Assembly: GCA_964641125.1 (NCBI GenBank)
Contig: CAZXMO010000008.1
Location: forward strand, 1 to 64,000
Origin: JBKHAJ01 sp964641125
GTDB taxonomy: Bacteria; Spirochaetota; Spirochaetia; SPDA01; CAZSGZ01
Length of the DNA stretch: 64,000 bases
Direction: 5' to 3'
Shown here piece by piece: positions 24,466-33,137 of the stretch (its first letter is position 1; the number at the start of each line of letters is the position of its first letter). The notes beneath the pieces were generated by a model. That model was not told the origin of the DNA. It did not search any database and worked only from the letters and a program-made list of their open reading frames with translations. A program made the position numbers and the translations under genes.

Positions 24466-25922
24466 TTAGATCAGTGTCATTACCGGGTGCTCCAAATTAC
24501 GCTTGAGGTCGGTGAGAAAGGCCGCCCCCACCGCGCCGTCGACGACCCGGTGGTCGCAGCTCAGGGTGCACCGCATGACGCTCGTTATCTCCACCCTTTC
24601 ATCGCCGCCCGATCCGGTTACCCGCGGTTCCCGGGTGATGGTTCCCACCGCGAGGATAGCGGATCCCGGGGGATTGATAATGGCGGTAAACTCCTCGATA
24701 TCGTAACCCCCGAGGTTGCTCAGGGTAAAAACCGCTCCGGTGTACTCGTCGGGCGTCAGCTTGTTCTTCCGGGCGCGGTCTATCAATTCCCGAAGCTCCG
24801 CGTCGATCGCGGCTATTCCCTTGTTTCCGCAGTCTCTGACAACCGGTGTTATGAGGCCGTCCTCCTGGGCCACGGCAATACCGATGTCGATCCGGTTGTA
24901 TACGAGAAGAGAGTCTTCCTGCCAGCTCGTCCTAAGCGGTGGGTGACCCTTCAGGGTCTCGGCGGATAATTTGATGAGAAAGGCGTTCAAGGAAATCTTT
25001 CCCTCCCGTAAGGAATTGGCGATGCTCCGTTCAGCGAGGAGGGTGTCCACCTCGACCGCGGCCCGCAGATAGTAGTGGGGGGCCTGGAACTTCGATTCCG
25101 AAAGCCGCCGGGCGATGATCCGCCGCTTCTGCGAGATAGGCCGCGATTCGGGGGGCAGCCCCTCACCGGCCGGCCCGTGAGTTCCACCGACTGCCGCCGC
25201 GGGGACTCCCCCCGGAGCACCGGCCCCTCCCGCCCGGCGGGCGGCTTTTTCCACGTCCCGCTTGACGACCCGTCCGTCCGGACCCGATCCGTTTACGGCG
25301 GCGATGTCGATACCGTACCGGTCGGCGAGGGCCCTCGCGAGGGGGGATGACTTGACGTGCTCACCTCCCGCCGCGGCGGCCTTGGAAACGGTCCCACCCG
25401 GAGCGCTCGGCGCGGTTCCCGCTGGGCCCGTGGCTGCCGGCTCGGCGGNNNNNNNNNNNNNNNNNNNNNNNNNNNNNNNNNNNNNNNNNNNNNNNNNNNN
25501 NNNNNNNNNNNNNNNNNNNNNNNNNNNNNNNNNNNNNNNNNNNNNNNNCCACCCGGAGCGCTCGGCGCGGTTCCCGCTGGGCCCGTGGCTGCCGGCTCGG
25601 CGGCCGCCGGCTCGGAGGGAGACACGGGGGCCGGGGCCGAGGGGGCGGCGGCGGCCTCTTCGAGGAGCTCGGTAATGTCTTCGCCTTTCTCGCCTATAAT
25701 GCCTATGGGTTCGCCTATCGCGGCGGAGCCGCCTTCGGGGACGAGAATTTTCAGGAGTGTCCCCTCCTGGACCGCTTCGTAGTCCATGGCGGCCTTGTCC
25801 GTCTCCACCTCGCAGAGGACCTCACCGGTTTCGACGCTATCTCCCTCGTTCTTGATCCAGGAGCCGATGGTTCCCGTCTCCATTGTCGGGGAGAGGGCTA
25901 TCATCAGTATCTTTTCTGCCAT
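24466..25922 (-). CDS. pdhC: Pyruvate dehydrogenase E2 (dihydrolipoamide acetyltransferase), interrupted by scaffold gap
   Basis: Acetyl-transferring core of a pyruvate-type 2-oxoacid dehydrogenase complex. Lipoyl domain at 1-80 with lipoyl Lys43 in ETDKAAM, an Ala/Pro linker, an E3-binding domain (SSPLARALADRYGIDIAAV) and the catalytic domain ending with CDHRVVDGA. The record has 100 N at 25449-25548 in the linker, and as written the frame is broken. The 55 bases on each side of the N run are identical; merging them restores one frame of about 433 aa. Start at 25922 with AAGGAGG. Confidence 0.88.
25394..25603. other. Scaffold gap (100 N) with identical 55-bp flanks
   Basis: N run at 25449-25548. 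The left flank 25394-25448 and right flank 25549-25603 are the same 55 bases. A fixed 100-N spacer with identical contig ends is the signature of an unmerged overlap; a real repeat in the Ala/Pro linker is the alternative. Confidence 0.85.
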
Positions 25923-25935
25923 GGGGTTCCTCCTT

Positions 25936-26916
25936 CTACCGGATGTACAGCACGGCTTTGACCGCGTCAATAATCTTAGGCACCGACGGCTGAGCGGCGA
26001 GCTCCAAGGTGTGGTTGTAGGGCATGGGAACGTCCTCGGCACAGACGAGCTCCACCGGAGCGTCGAGCATATCGAAACAGTTCTTCGATATCAGCCAGGC
26101 CACGTGGGAGCCTACGCTCGCGAAGGGCCAGGCCTCGTCGACGACCACGCATCTATTGGTTTTCTTGACCGATCCGTAGATCGCCGCTTCATCCAAGGGT
26201 CGGATCGAGCGGAGGTCTATCACCTCGGCGTCGATCCCCTCGTTCTCGAGTTTCTCGGCAGCCTCGATGACCGCCTGCATCGGCTTGGAAAAGCTTATAA
26301 GGGTTACGTCGTTACCCTCCCGCCGGACCGCACCCTTCCCGAACTCGATCACGTACTCCTCGGCGGGGACCTTCCCCTTCCAGGCGTACATCATCTCACC
26401 CTCTAAAAAGATGACCGGATTGTCGTCCCGAATCGCCGTTTTGAGCATCCCCTTCGCATCGTAGGGGGTAGACGGTGCTACCACCTTCAATCCCGGGATA
26501 TGAGCGTAGATCGACTGGAGGGCCTGGCTATGCTGAGATGCGAGATACTCGGCGGGACCGTTAGGGCCGCGGAAGACGATGGGCAGTGTAAATTGTCCCC
26601 CCGACATGTACCGGGTCTTCGCGGCGTTGCTCACCACCTGGTCGTAGGCCATGAGGGAAAAGTTGAAGGTCATCCACTCCACGATGGGGCGGAGTCCCGC
26701 CATGGCCGCTCCCACTCCGACTCCGGTAAATCCCTCTTCGGAGATTGGGGTGTCCAAGACCCGCTGGGGGCCGAAGGTATCCAAAAGACCCTGGCTCACC
26801 TTGTAGGCGCCGTTGTATTGGGCGACTTCCTCACCCATGAGAATAACCGAGTCGTCCCGGTTCATTTCCTCTTCCATGGCCTGACGGAGGGCCTCGCGAT
26901 AACTTAATTCAGGCAT
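25936..26916 (-). CDS. pdhB: Pyruvate dehydrogenase E1 component, beta subunit
   Basis: A 326-aa thiamine-diphosphate-binding transketolase-like subunit, partner of the E1 alpha encoded 14 nt upstream. Motifs: MGEEVAQYNGAYKVS near 20-35, FTGVGVGAAMAGLRPI, and the C-terminal VDEAWPFASVG. Start at 26916 with AAGGAGGAGAG. It lies 13 nt before the E2 gene. Confidence 0.94.
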   Translation of the reverse strand: MPELSYREALRQAMEEEMNRDDSVILMGEEVAQYNGAYKVSQGLLDTFGPQRVLDTPISEEGFTGVGVGAAMAGLRPIVEWMTFNFSLMAYDQVVSNAAKTRYMSGGQFTLPIVFRGPNGPAEYLASQHSQALQSIYAHIPGLKVVAPSTPYDAKGMLKTAIRDDNPVIFLEGEMMYAWKGKVPAEEYVIEFGKGAVRREGNDVTLISFSKPMQAVIEAAEKLENEGIDAEVIDLRSIRPLDEAAIYGSVKKTNRCVVVDEAWPFASVGSHVAWLISKNCFDMLDAPVELVCAEDVPMPYNHTLELAAQPSVPKIIDAVKAVLYIR

Positions 26917-26930
26917 ACTCACTCTCCTCC

Positions 26931-27914
26931 TTACGCCAGCACGTCGTGGTAGAGGGACTCCATCGGCGGCTCTTCGCTCTTTTCGGCGAAATCCACCGCT
27001 TCCTGGCACCTCTCTTTGATCCGTTCGTCCAACTCTTTAAGGGTTTCTTCGTCGGTAAGCCCCTCCTCCACTAAGAGCTTCTGCAGAATGATGATGGGGT
27101 CCTGCTCTTGAAAACTCTTGAGCTCTTCCTTGGTCCGGTACTTGGCGGGATCGCTCATGGAGTGTCCCTTGTACCGGTAGGTCCGGATCTCGTAGAACAG
27201 GGGACGGGGATCTTCCCTCAGGCTCGCAATAGCTGTGGTGAACTCGTCATAGACAGTCAGGACATCCATGCCGTCGAGCTGTTTTCCTTCGATATCGTAG
27301 GAGTTTCCCATTACCGAGAAGTCATGGACACTCGAGACCCGTTTGAAATCGGTCCCCATCCCGTAACGGTTGTTTTCGCAGATGTAGATTACCGGGAGGT
27401 CCCAAATTTTGGCCAGGTTCATGCTCTCGTGAAAGGCCCCCTGGTGGATCGCCCCGTCACCGAAATAGCAGAGGACGACTCCCTTCTCCTTGCGGTACTT
27501 GATTTTAAGCCCCACCCCGGTGGCCACCGGGATCTGGCTGCCCACGATTCCGTTGCCGCCGTACATGTGGAGATCGGCGTCGAAGAGGTGCATAGAGCCC
27601 CCCTTACCCTTGGAGCAGCCGGTCTTCTTTCCGTAGAGCTCCGCCATGATCCCCTTGGGATCCATGCCGCAGGCTAGGGCGTGACCGTGATCCCGATACG
27701 CGGTGACCACGTAGTCCCGCCCGAGGTCCAAGGAGGCGATGGTTCCCGCCGCCACCGCTTCCTGACCGATATAGAGGTGACAGAATCCGCCTATCTTTCT
27801 CAGTCCGTACATCATCGAGCTCTTCTCTTCGAATCTGCGGATGAGGAGCATCTGCTCGAGGATTTTCAGGACCGTTTCGGAATCGTATTTCGTAATGAGT
27901 TTCCTCTTGCCCAT
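26931..27914 (-). CDS. pdhA: Pyruvate dehydrogenase E1 component, alpha subunit
   Basis: A 327-aa subunit with the thiamine-diphosphate motif GDGAIHQGAFHE ... CENN near 165-200 and the phosphorylation-loop-like YKGHSMSDPAKYR near 265. Substrate loop residues resemble pyruvate (acetoin would also be possible). Start at 27914 with TAGGGGGAAAC upstream. Operon order is PNPOx-like gene, pdhA, pdhB, pdhC; no lipoamide dehydrogenase gene lies in the window. Confidence 0.93.
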   Translation of the reverse strand: MGKRKLITKYDSETVLKILEQMLLIRRFEEKSSMMYGLRKIGGFCHLYIGQEAVAAGTIASLDLGRDYVVTAYRDHGHALACGMDPKGIMAELYGKKTGCSKGKGGSMHLFDADLHMYGGNGIVGSQIPVATGVGLKIKYRKEKGVVLCYFGDGAIHQGAFHESMNLAKIWDLPVIYICENNRYGMGTDFKRVSSVHDFSVMGNSYDIEGKQLDGMDVLTVYDEFTTAIASLREDPRPLFYEIRTYRYKGHSMSDPAKYRTKEELKSFQEQDPIIILQKLLVEEGLTDEETLKELDERIKERCQEAVDFAEKSEEPPMESLYHDVLA

Positions 27915-27922
27915 GTTTCCCC

Positions 27923-28366
27923 CTAGGAGCTGAAATCGACGTCGATTCGAACGCCCTGCATCGGCTTGAAGTACCGGGCGCTTTCGATGACCGTTTCCAG
28001 GACCAGGAGGCTCGATTCGTCCGATTTGAGCTTCCAAAAGGCGCCGAGCCTCGCCCCGATTGCTTCCAACACCTCCGAGCGGAGGGACGGGTTGTCCATC
28101 AGATTGACCCGCCCCGTGATGTTCACCACCCGGTCGAGCTGAGGGGTCTGGAACATCCATTCAACGGAAGAATTCTCTTCGATCTGACCGGTCTTGTCGA
28201 AGGCCTTCGAGGTGATCGCGTATATCGCGTACTTCCGGTCTTTGAGAAGTGTCGGGGTCATCCATCGCATGCGGGGGCTTCCCGACGCATCGGCGGTCGC
28301 CAGGACGGCGGTCTTCGCCTCGTCTATTATGACGTTGAGCTCATTCATTACATCGTTTTGTGTCAT
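27923..28366 (-). CDS. Pyridoxamine-phosphate-oxidase-fold flavoprotein
   Basis: A 147-aa split-barrel protein of the general stress/PNPOx-like family (TAVLATADASGSPRMRWM opening, then a beta-barrel and C-terminal strands). Such proteins bind FMN, F420 or haem, and the family does not fix the substrate. It is 8 nt upstream of pdhA, so it is cotranscribed with the pyruvate dehydrogenase genes. AAGGGAG precedes the start. Confidence 0.82.
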   Translation of the reverse strand: MTQNDVMNELNVIIDEAKTAVLATADASGSPRMRWMTPTLLKDRKYAIYAITSKAFDKTGQIEENSSVEWMFQTPQLDRVVNITGRVNLMDNPSLRSEVLEAIGARLGAFWKLKSDESSLLVLETVIESARYFKPMQGVRIDVDFSS

Positions 28367-28452
28367 TGCCGCGCTCCCTTAAGATTAGAGTCTTATTCAT
28401 AAAGTATATAGATTCGGGGTATAATGACCAGGAAAAATCGCCGCCGCGTGGT

Positions 28453-29244
28453 TCAATCCCGCTCCATCTCCGCGGCACGATCGGCGGCGTCGACCACCGC
28501 GTCCATCACGGCGCCGGTAAAGCCGCCGTGCTCGAGGGCTGATATCCCGGCTATGGTCGTTCCGGCGGGGGAGACCACCCGGGAGAGCATTTCGGCCGGG
28601 TTCCGGCCCCCCTGCCTCAGGACCTCGACCGCGCCCTCGAGGGTCTTTAGGGCAATCTCTAAGGAGGTGTCGTAGGCGATCCCCGTTTTTACCCCCCCCA
28701 AGCTCAAGGCGTGGAGAAAGGCGAAGACATAGGCGATCCCCGAGCCGGAGAGGCCGGTAAAGGCGGGGATGAGCGGTTCGGGGAGTCTGAAAGGAGTTCC
28801 GATCGCCTCGGCGATGCCGAGTGCATCGGAAACGAAACCGCCGGAGACTCCGTCGGCGAAGGCGACGCCGACCGCCGATTTCCCCACCGCGGCGGCGAGG
28901 TTGGGCATAAACCTGCAGATCTCTCCGGTTTTTAAATCTTCCCCGATTCGCCGAAGAGGAACTCCGGCGGCGACCGATATGAAGCGGTGTTTTCCAGCGT
29001 GCCGGGCGAGCTCATCGAGAAGGGGGGTAAAATCCTGGGGTTTGACGGCGAGGACGAGAGTGCGGGTATTGTCCGCGAGCTTCTCGAGGGTATCGAAGAC
29101 TTCGACACCGGCGGCACCCGTTCGGGCTTCCTCCGCCCTGCTGGGGGATTTCTCGAAGACCCCCACTTCGGTTCCCTTCGCGGTCAGTCCGCGGGCGATC
29201 GCGGAGCCCATGTTTCCGTATCCGATAATCCCTATTCCTTCCAT
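28453..29244 (-). CDS. proC: Pyrroline-5-carboxylate reductase
   Basis: A 263-aa last enzyme of proline synthesis. NAD(P)-binding GYGNMGSAIA at 8-17, VLAVKPQ near 65-71, and the C-terminal dimer/substrate signature VVSPAGTTIAG near 218. No Shine-Dalgarno; a TAAAAT box ends 6 nt before the ATG, so it may be leaderless, though its -35 is poor. Divergent from the diguanylate cyclase gene. Confidence 0.93.
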   Translation of the reverse strand: MEGIGIIGYGNMGSAIARGLTAKGTEVGVFEKSPSRAEEARTGAAGVEVFDTLEKLADNTRTLVLAVKPQDFTPLLDELARHAGKHRFISVAAGVPLRRIGEDLKTGEICRFMPNLAAAVGKSAVGVAFADGVSGGFVSDALGIAEAIGTPFRLPEPLIPAFTGLSGSGIAYVFAFLHALSLGGVKTGIAYDTSLEIALKTLEGAVEVLRQGGRNPAEMLSRVVSPAGTTIAGISALEHGGFTGAVMDAVVDAADRAAEMERD

Positions 29245-29267
29245 CCGGCGATTTTATCATTTTTTAT

Positions 29268-29296
29268 TTGCAGAAATATACCCCTCGGTATATGCT
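29268..29296 (+). promoter_or_regulatory. Promoter of the diguanylate cyclase gene (leaderless)
   Basis: TTGCAG (29268-29273), 17-bp spacer, TATGCT (29291-29296), 8 nt to the ATG at 29305, with no ribosome-binding site. Confidence 0.45.
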
Positions 29297-29304
29297 TAAG
29301 TTCC

Positions 29305-31053
29305 ATGGTCCCCCGTTTAAAGCCGATAATCCTCGCAGTCTCGCTGTTTGCCGCGGCGGTTCCGGGCTGGGCCGCACCCCAGACGGAGGAGCTTACCTTC
29401 CTGGACGACGAATGGGAGTACCTCTGGAGCCGCGCCGAGACACCGCCGGCCGACGGAGCATGGAAGGCTGCGGGATTTCCGAGCAATCCCCCGGGCAGGG
29501 AGGAGCGGACTATGGTGTGGTACCGGGTCCGCCTTCCCGCGGGGGAGTACCGGGATCCCCGGCTCTACGTTTTCAGCATCGATCTGAATGCCGAGTTTTT
29601 CCTCGACGGAACATCGATATACTCCTTCGGACCGATAAACCCGCCTGATTTCGTGGGCTGGCCTTGGCATTTAGTCGAGCTTCCCCCGGATTATTCGGAA
29701 AAGGAGCTCGCCGTCCGGGTGTCTTCCGATTACAGGGATATAGGCTTATGGGGGACCGTTATCTTGGGTCCGGGGGTAGAGCTCCAGAGTTGGATGTTCC
29801 GAAGAGATATCCTGCCCTTGACCATCTCGATAGTATCTTTGTGCATCAGCATTATTTTCTTGGTGGTCTTTTTTTTGAACCGGAGCCAAAGGAATTCGTT
29901 GTACATCAGCCTTACAACCTTCTTTCTGATCTTGAGGGTACTCTGCCAGGCCCACGTCAGGACCGGGATTATCGACAATCCGCTGGTGTGGGAGTATGTG
30001 AAAGTCTTATCGACCAGCGTCATTCCCGTCTTTATCGCCCTGTTCTTGAGAACGATCGTTGAAAAACGTCTCAGGTGGCTCACTAACTCGGTGCTGGTCG
30101 CCTTCATGGGGGCCTTCGCCTTCGGGATCATCGGTCCCGCGAGCGGACTCGTCGAGCTCCCGAGTCTTTACGGGATTCTCGATTGGATATCAATCCTCGC
30201 GGTCCTCATCCTAGGGACCCTTTTGATCCGTTCGAGTATCCGAAGGAATATGGAGGCCCGGATTCTCCTGTTATCCTTTCTGCCCCTATCGATCCTGGTC
30301 TTCTACGGGATCCTCATGAGCCGCGATAGAGTCCCCTGGGTCCCCGAATTGGACTACCTGGTCCTCTTCCAGTTTTCGGTGGGGCTCTCCCTCGTCCTAG
30401 CTCGAAGGTTTCTGCTGGTCAACCGGGCCCTGGGGAAATTCGCCCATAGATCCTTCCTGAGGTTCAGGGAGGTCCGAGATTTCAACGAGCGTCTCGAGGA
30501 GCTGGTCGCGAACCGGACGAAGCAGCTCTCGAGGGCCAACGAGGCTTTGGAGAAGGAGCACAGCCGTCTTGTCGAGGTTTCTATTACCGATTCTCTGACC
30601 GGTTTGTACAATCGCCGGTACACCGAAGAGATGCTCGGTCGAATTACCGCCGAATCCAGGAGGTACGGAACCCCTTTGAGCGTCGTCCTCTTCGATCTGG
30701 ACAATTTCAAAAATATCAACGACCTCCGGGGGCATCAGGCGGGGGACCGGGTCCTCAAAGGAGTCGGGGAGATTTTCCGGGAGATAAGCAGGGATTCGGA
30801 CATCGCGGGACGGTACGGCGGTGAAGAGTTCCTGCTTATCCTGCCCCGCACCGAATGGGGCCGGGCGGTCCAGGTGGCGGAACGGATCCGCCGGGAGATA
30901 ACCGAGCGGCTCCGGCCGGTCGAGATCGAGGTGACCATAAGCGGGGGCGTTGCGGAGCTCGACGGGCACAGCCCCGAGGGACTGGTACAAGAGGCGGACA
31001 AACGGATGTACCGGGCCAAACAGATGGGAAAAAACCGGATCGTGGCGATGTGA
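29305..31053 (+). CDS. 7TM-DISM diguanylate cyclase
   Basis: A 582-aa membrane sensor that makes c-di-GMP. Signal peptide (to about residue 23), periplasmic jelly-roll sensor (about 25-165), seven membrane helices (about 170-385), a coiled-coil and a GGDEF domain with active site RYGGEEF and substrate segment FDLDNFKNINDLRGHQAGD. GGEEF is catalytically competent. The frame is open far upstream of 29305, but Met 29305 begins a clean signal peptide and has a matching promoter. Confidence 0.9.
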   Translation: MVPRLKPIILAVSLFAAAVPGWAAPQTEELTFLDDEWEYLWSRAETPPADGAWKAAGFPSNPPGREERTMVWYRVRLPAGEYRDPRLYVFSIDLNAEFFLDGTSIYSFGPINPPDFVGWPWHLVELPPDYSEKELAVRVSSDYRDIGLWGTVILGPGVELQSWMFRRDILPLTISIVSLCISIIFLVVFFLNRSQRNSLYISLTTFFLILRVLCQAHVRTGIIDNPLVWEYVKVLSTSVIPVFIALFLRTIVEKRLRWLTNSVLVAFMGAFAFGIIGPASGLVELPSLYGILDWISILAVLILGTLLIRSSIRRNMEARILLLSFLPLSILVFYGILMSRDRVPWVPELDYLVLFQFSVGLSLVLARRFLLVNRALGKFAHRSFLRFREVRDFNERLEELVANRTKQLSRANEALEKEHSRLVEVSITDSLTGLYNRRYTEEMLGRITAESRRYGTPLSVVLFDLDNFKNINDLRGHQAGDRVLKGVGEIFREISRDSDIAGRYGGEEFLLILPRTEWGRAVQVAERIRREITERLRPVEIEVTISGGVAELDGHSPEGLVQEADKRMYRAKQMGKNRIVAM

Positions 31054-31072
31054 GTGTTATTGTCCGAGTGGG

Positions 31073-31104
31073 CGATAGAGTCCCCACGATCGGGAGCACT
31101 ATCG
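31073..31104 (+). repeat. Repeated hairpin element, copy B
   Basis: Outer arms CGATAG/CTATCG, core AGTCCCC, loop ACGATC, GGGAGCACT. It sits 20 nt after the diguanylate cyclase stop and overlaps the stop codon of the convergent relA/spoT gene. Its core matches copy A (24434-24455, minus strand) at 21 of 22 positions. Confidence 0.55.
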
Positions 31105-33129
31105 GGCGGTTTCGGCGTGCTGGGGTTCCGCGGGAAAGATGTTGATGATCGTCGGTACCGTGCGGATGCTCTTGAGTACCTTCTTGAAGTCCCCGGACTT
31201 CTCGAGCTCCATGGTAAAACTGCCCGCCAGGTTTCCCCTGTCGTCCTCCTCGAGCTTTCCTTCGATGAGATGTCCCTTGTATTTGCGGACCGCCCCTTCG
31301 ATCTCTGAAAAGAGATCGGAGGTCATCCGGGCGGTTACGCGGAACCGCCGGGTGGCTTTCGGGGAAACCGCCTCCCATTCCACGATGATGCTCCGCTCCT
31401 CGAAGTCCCTTATTCCCTTCAGATTGGGGCAATTCCTGCGGTGAACGATGATTCCTCGTCCCCGGGAGATGTATCCGATGATGTCGTCGCCGGTAGAAGG
31501 GTTGCAGCACTGTGCGAGGCGGATGAGCATGTTTTTCTCGCCTCCTATCTTGAACCCCATCTTGTTGCGGTCCATGAACTGCTTGACGATATCCTTTTCG
31601 GGGGCGGCGGTTTGGGCTTCCTTTTCCCGCTCCCGGGCGGCTTCCTTTTCCTCTTCCTTCTTCCGTGCGACGATATTCTTTTCGAGGATGAGATTTTCGT
31701 CGTGTTTGTTCAGCCAGTACCGTATCTTCGACCGGGCCCGGGAGGTCTTGGCGTACCGGAGCCAGTTCAGGTGAGGCCTGCCGTTGGTATTGGTAATGAT
31801 CTCCACCACCTGGGTGTTGGAGAGGGGGCTGTTCAGGGGTATGATGGAACCGTCCGCCTTGGCCCCTACGCAGTGGTTCCCCACCTCGGTGTGGATGTGA
31901 TAGGCAAAATCGATGGGGGTCGAGCCCTGGGGGAGCTCCACGATGTCTCCTTCGGGGGTGAACAGATAAATCGAGTCCTCAAGGAGCTCCCGCTTGATCT
32001 CTTCCAAGAACTCGCCGGAGCTCAAGCGGGTGCGGTTCCACTTCTTGAGCTTGTTGATAATAGCGAGCTCCCGGTAGTTGATGCTCTCGGGGCGGACATC
32101 CTCCTTATAGAGCCAGTGGGCGGCGACCCCGTATTCGGCGGTCCAGTGCATGACGTGGGTGCGGATCTGGATCTCGATGTGCTTTCCGTCGTCGAGCATG
32201 ACGGTGGTATGGAGACTCTGGTACTGGTTCGCTTTGGGCATGGCTATATAGTCCTTGAAGCGCCCCTCGATGGGGAGCCACAGTCGATGGACCAGCCCTA
32301 AGAGTGTGTAGCACTGATTAGCGGTCTCGCAGAGAATCCTGATTCCCAAAAGATCGTAGACCTCTTCGAGGGGGCGGTTGTTCTTCTTCATCTTCGAGTA
32401 GGTGGAGTAGAAGTGCTTTGCCCGGGTGGTCACGTCCACCGGGATGTCCTCTTTGGCCGCCTCCTCGGAGATGGCCCGCTTGATCCCTTCCAAATATTCC
32501 GCCCGCTCGTTCTTTCGTGCGGCCACATGGGCCTTGATTTCATGGTACATGTCGGGGCGGAGATGCTTGAGGGACAAGTCCTCGAGCTCGGTCTTGACCC
32601 ACGAGATTCCGAGACGGCCCGCTAGGGGGGCGTAGATATCGAGGCATTCCCGGGCAATGGTCTTCCGCTTGTTCTCGGGGAGATACTGAAGGGTCCTCAT
32701 GTTGTGGAGCTTGTCGGCGAGCTTGATCAAAATCACCCGGATGTCCTTGACCATGGCGAAGAGCATCTTCCGGATGGTCTCCGCCTCCTGGTTGCTCTTG
32801 TTCTTGGCCTTGACGATGGAAATCTTGGTAACCCCGTTGACCAGGTTCTCGATCTCCTTGCCGAAGCGCCCTTGCATTTCCACCCGCGACACCTCGGTGT
32901 CCTCGAGAATGTCGTGAAGGAGGGCGGCGATGACCGTATCCGCGTCGAGGTTCATATCCACGATGATCTCGGCGACCTGGAGGGGATGGATAAAATAGGG
33001 AGAACCGCTGGCGCGGAACTGATCGCTGTGAAGACGCTCGGCCCACCGGGCGGATTCTTCGATCCGTTCCCGCTCTTCGGATGAGTAGTTGATAAGTTTT
33101 TCGACGAAATGCTCTATCTTTCGTACCAT
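31099..33129 (-). CDS. Bifunctional (p)ppGpp synthetase/hydrolase (RelA/SpoT)
   Basis: A 676-aa stringent-response enzyme. HD hydrolase domain with ALLHDILEDTEV near 65-76 (HD pair kept), synthetase domain with YQSLHTTV near 305, TGS domain (LFTPEGDIVELPQGSTPIDFAYHIH near 390) and C-terminal ACT domain (residues 600 on). The HD motif suggests hydrolase activity is retained. The ATG at 33129 is preferred over the in-frame TTG at 33141, which would overlap the prmC stop. Same operon as prfA and prmC. Confidence 0.93.
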   Translation of the reverse strand: MVRKIEHFVEKLINYSSEERERIEESARWAERLHSDQFRASGSPYFIHPLQVAEIIVDMNLDADTVIAALLHDILEDTEVSRVEMQGRFGKEIENLVNGVTKISIVKAKNKSNQEAETIRKMLFAMVKDIRVILIKLADKLHNMRTLQYLPENKRKTIARECLDIYAPLAGRLGISWVKTELEDLSLKHLRPDMYHEIKAHVAARKNERAEYLEGIKRAISEEAAKEDIPVDVTTRAKHFYSTYSKMKKNNRPLEEVYDLLGIRILCETANQCYTLLGLVHRLWLPIEGRFKDYIAMPKANQYQSLHTTVMLDDGKHIEIQIRTHVMHWTAEYGVAAHWLYKEDVRPESINYRELAIINKLKKWNRTRLSSGEFLEEIKRELLEDSIYLFTPEGDIVELPQGSTPIDFAYHIHTEVGNHCVGAKADGSIIPLNSPLSNTQVVEIITNTNGRPHLNWLRYAKTSRARSKIRYWLNKHDENLILEKNIVARKKEEEKEAAREREKEAQTAAPEKDIVKQFMDRNKMGFKIGGEKNMLIRLAQCCNPSTGDDIIGYISRGRGIIVHRRNCPNLKGIRDFEERSIIVEWEAVSPKATRRFRVTARMTSDLFSEIEGAVRKYKGHLIEGKLEEDDRGNLAGSFTMELEKSGDFKKVLKSIRTVPTIINIFPAEPQHAETAR

Positions 33130-33137
33130 ACTCTTCG

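Noticed and set aside
25394..25603. Tandem repeat in the E2 linker
   Set aside because: Possible, but an exact 55-bp match at both edges of a fixed 100-N spacer is better explained as an unmerged contig overlap, and collapsing it restores the frame.
28987..29304. In-frame 5' extension of the diguanylate cyclase
   Set aside because: It would run antisense through proC and place 106 unrelated residues before a clear signal peptide; the promoter at 29268 supports Met 29305.
31441..32301. 286-codon open frame on the plus strand
   Set aside because: Antisense shadow of relA/spoT with no start signal or motif.
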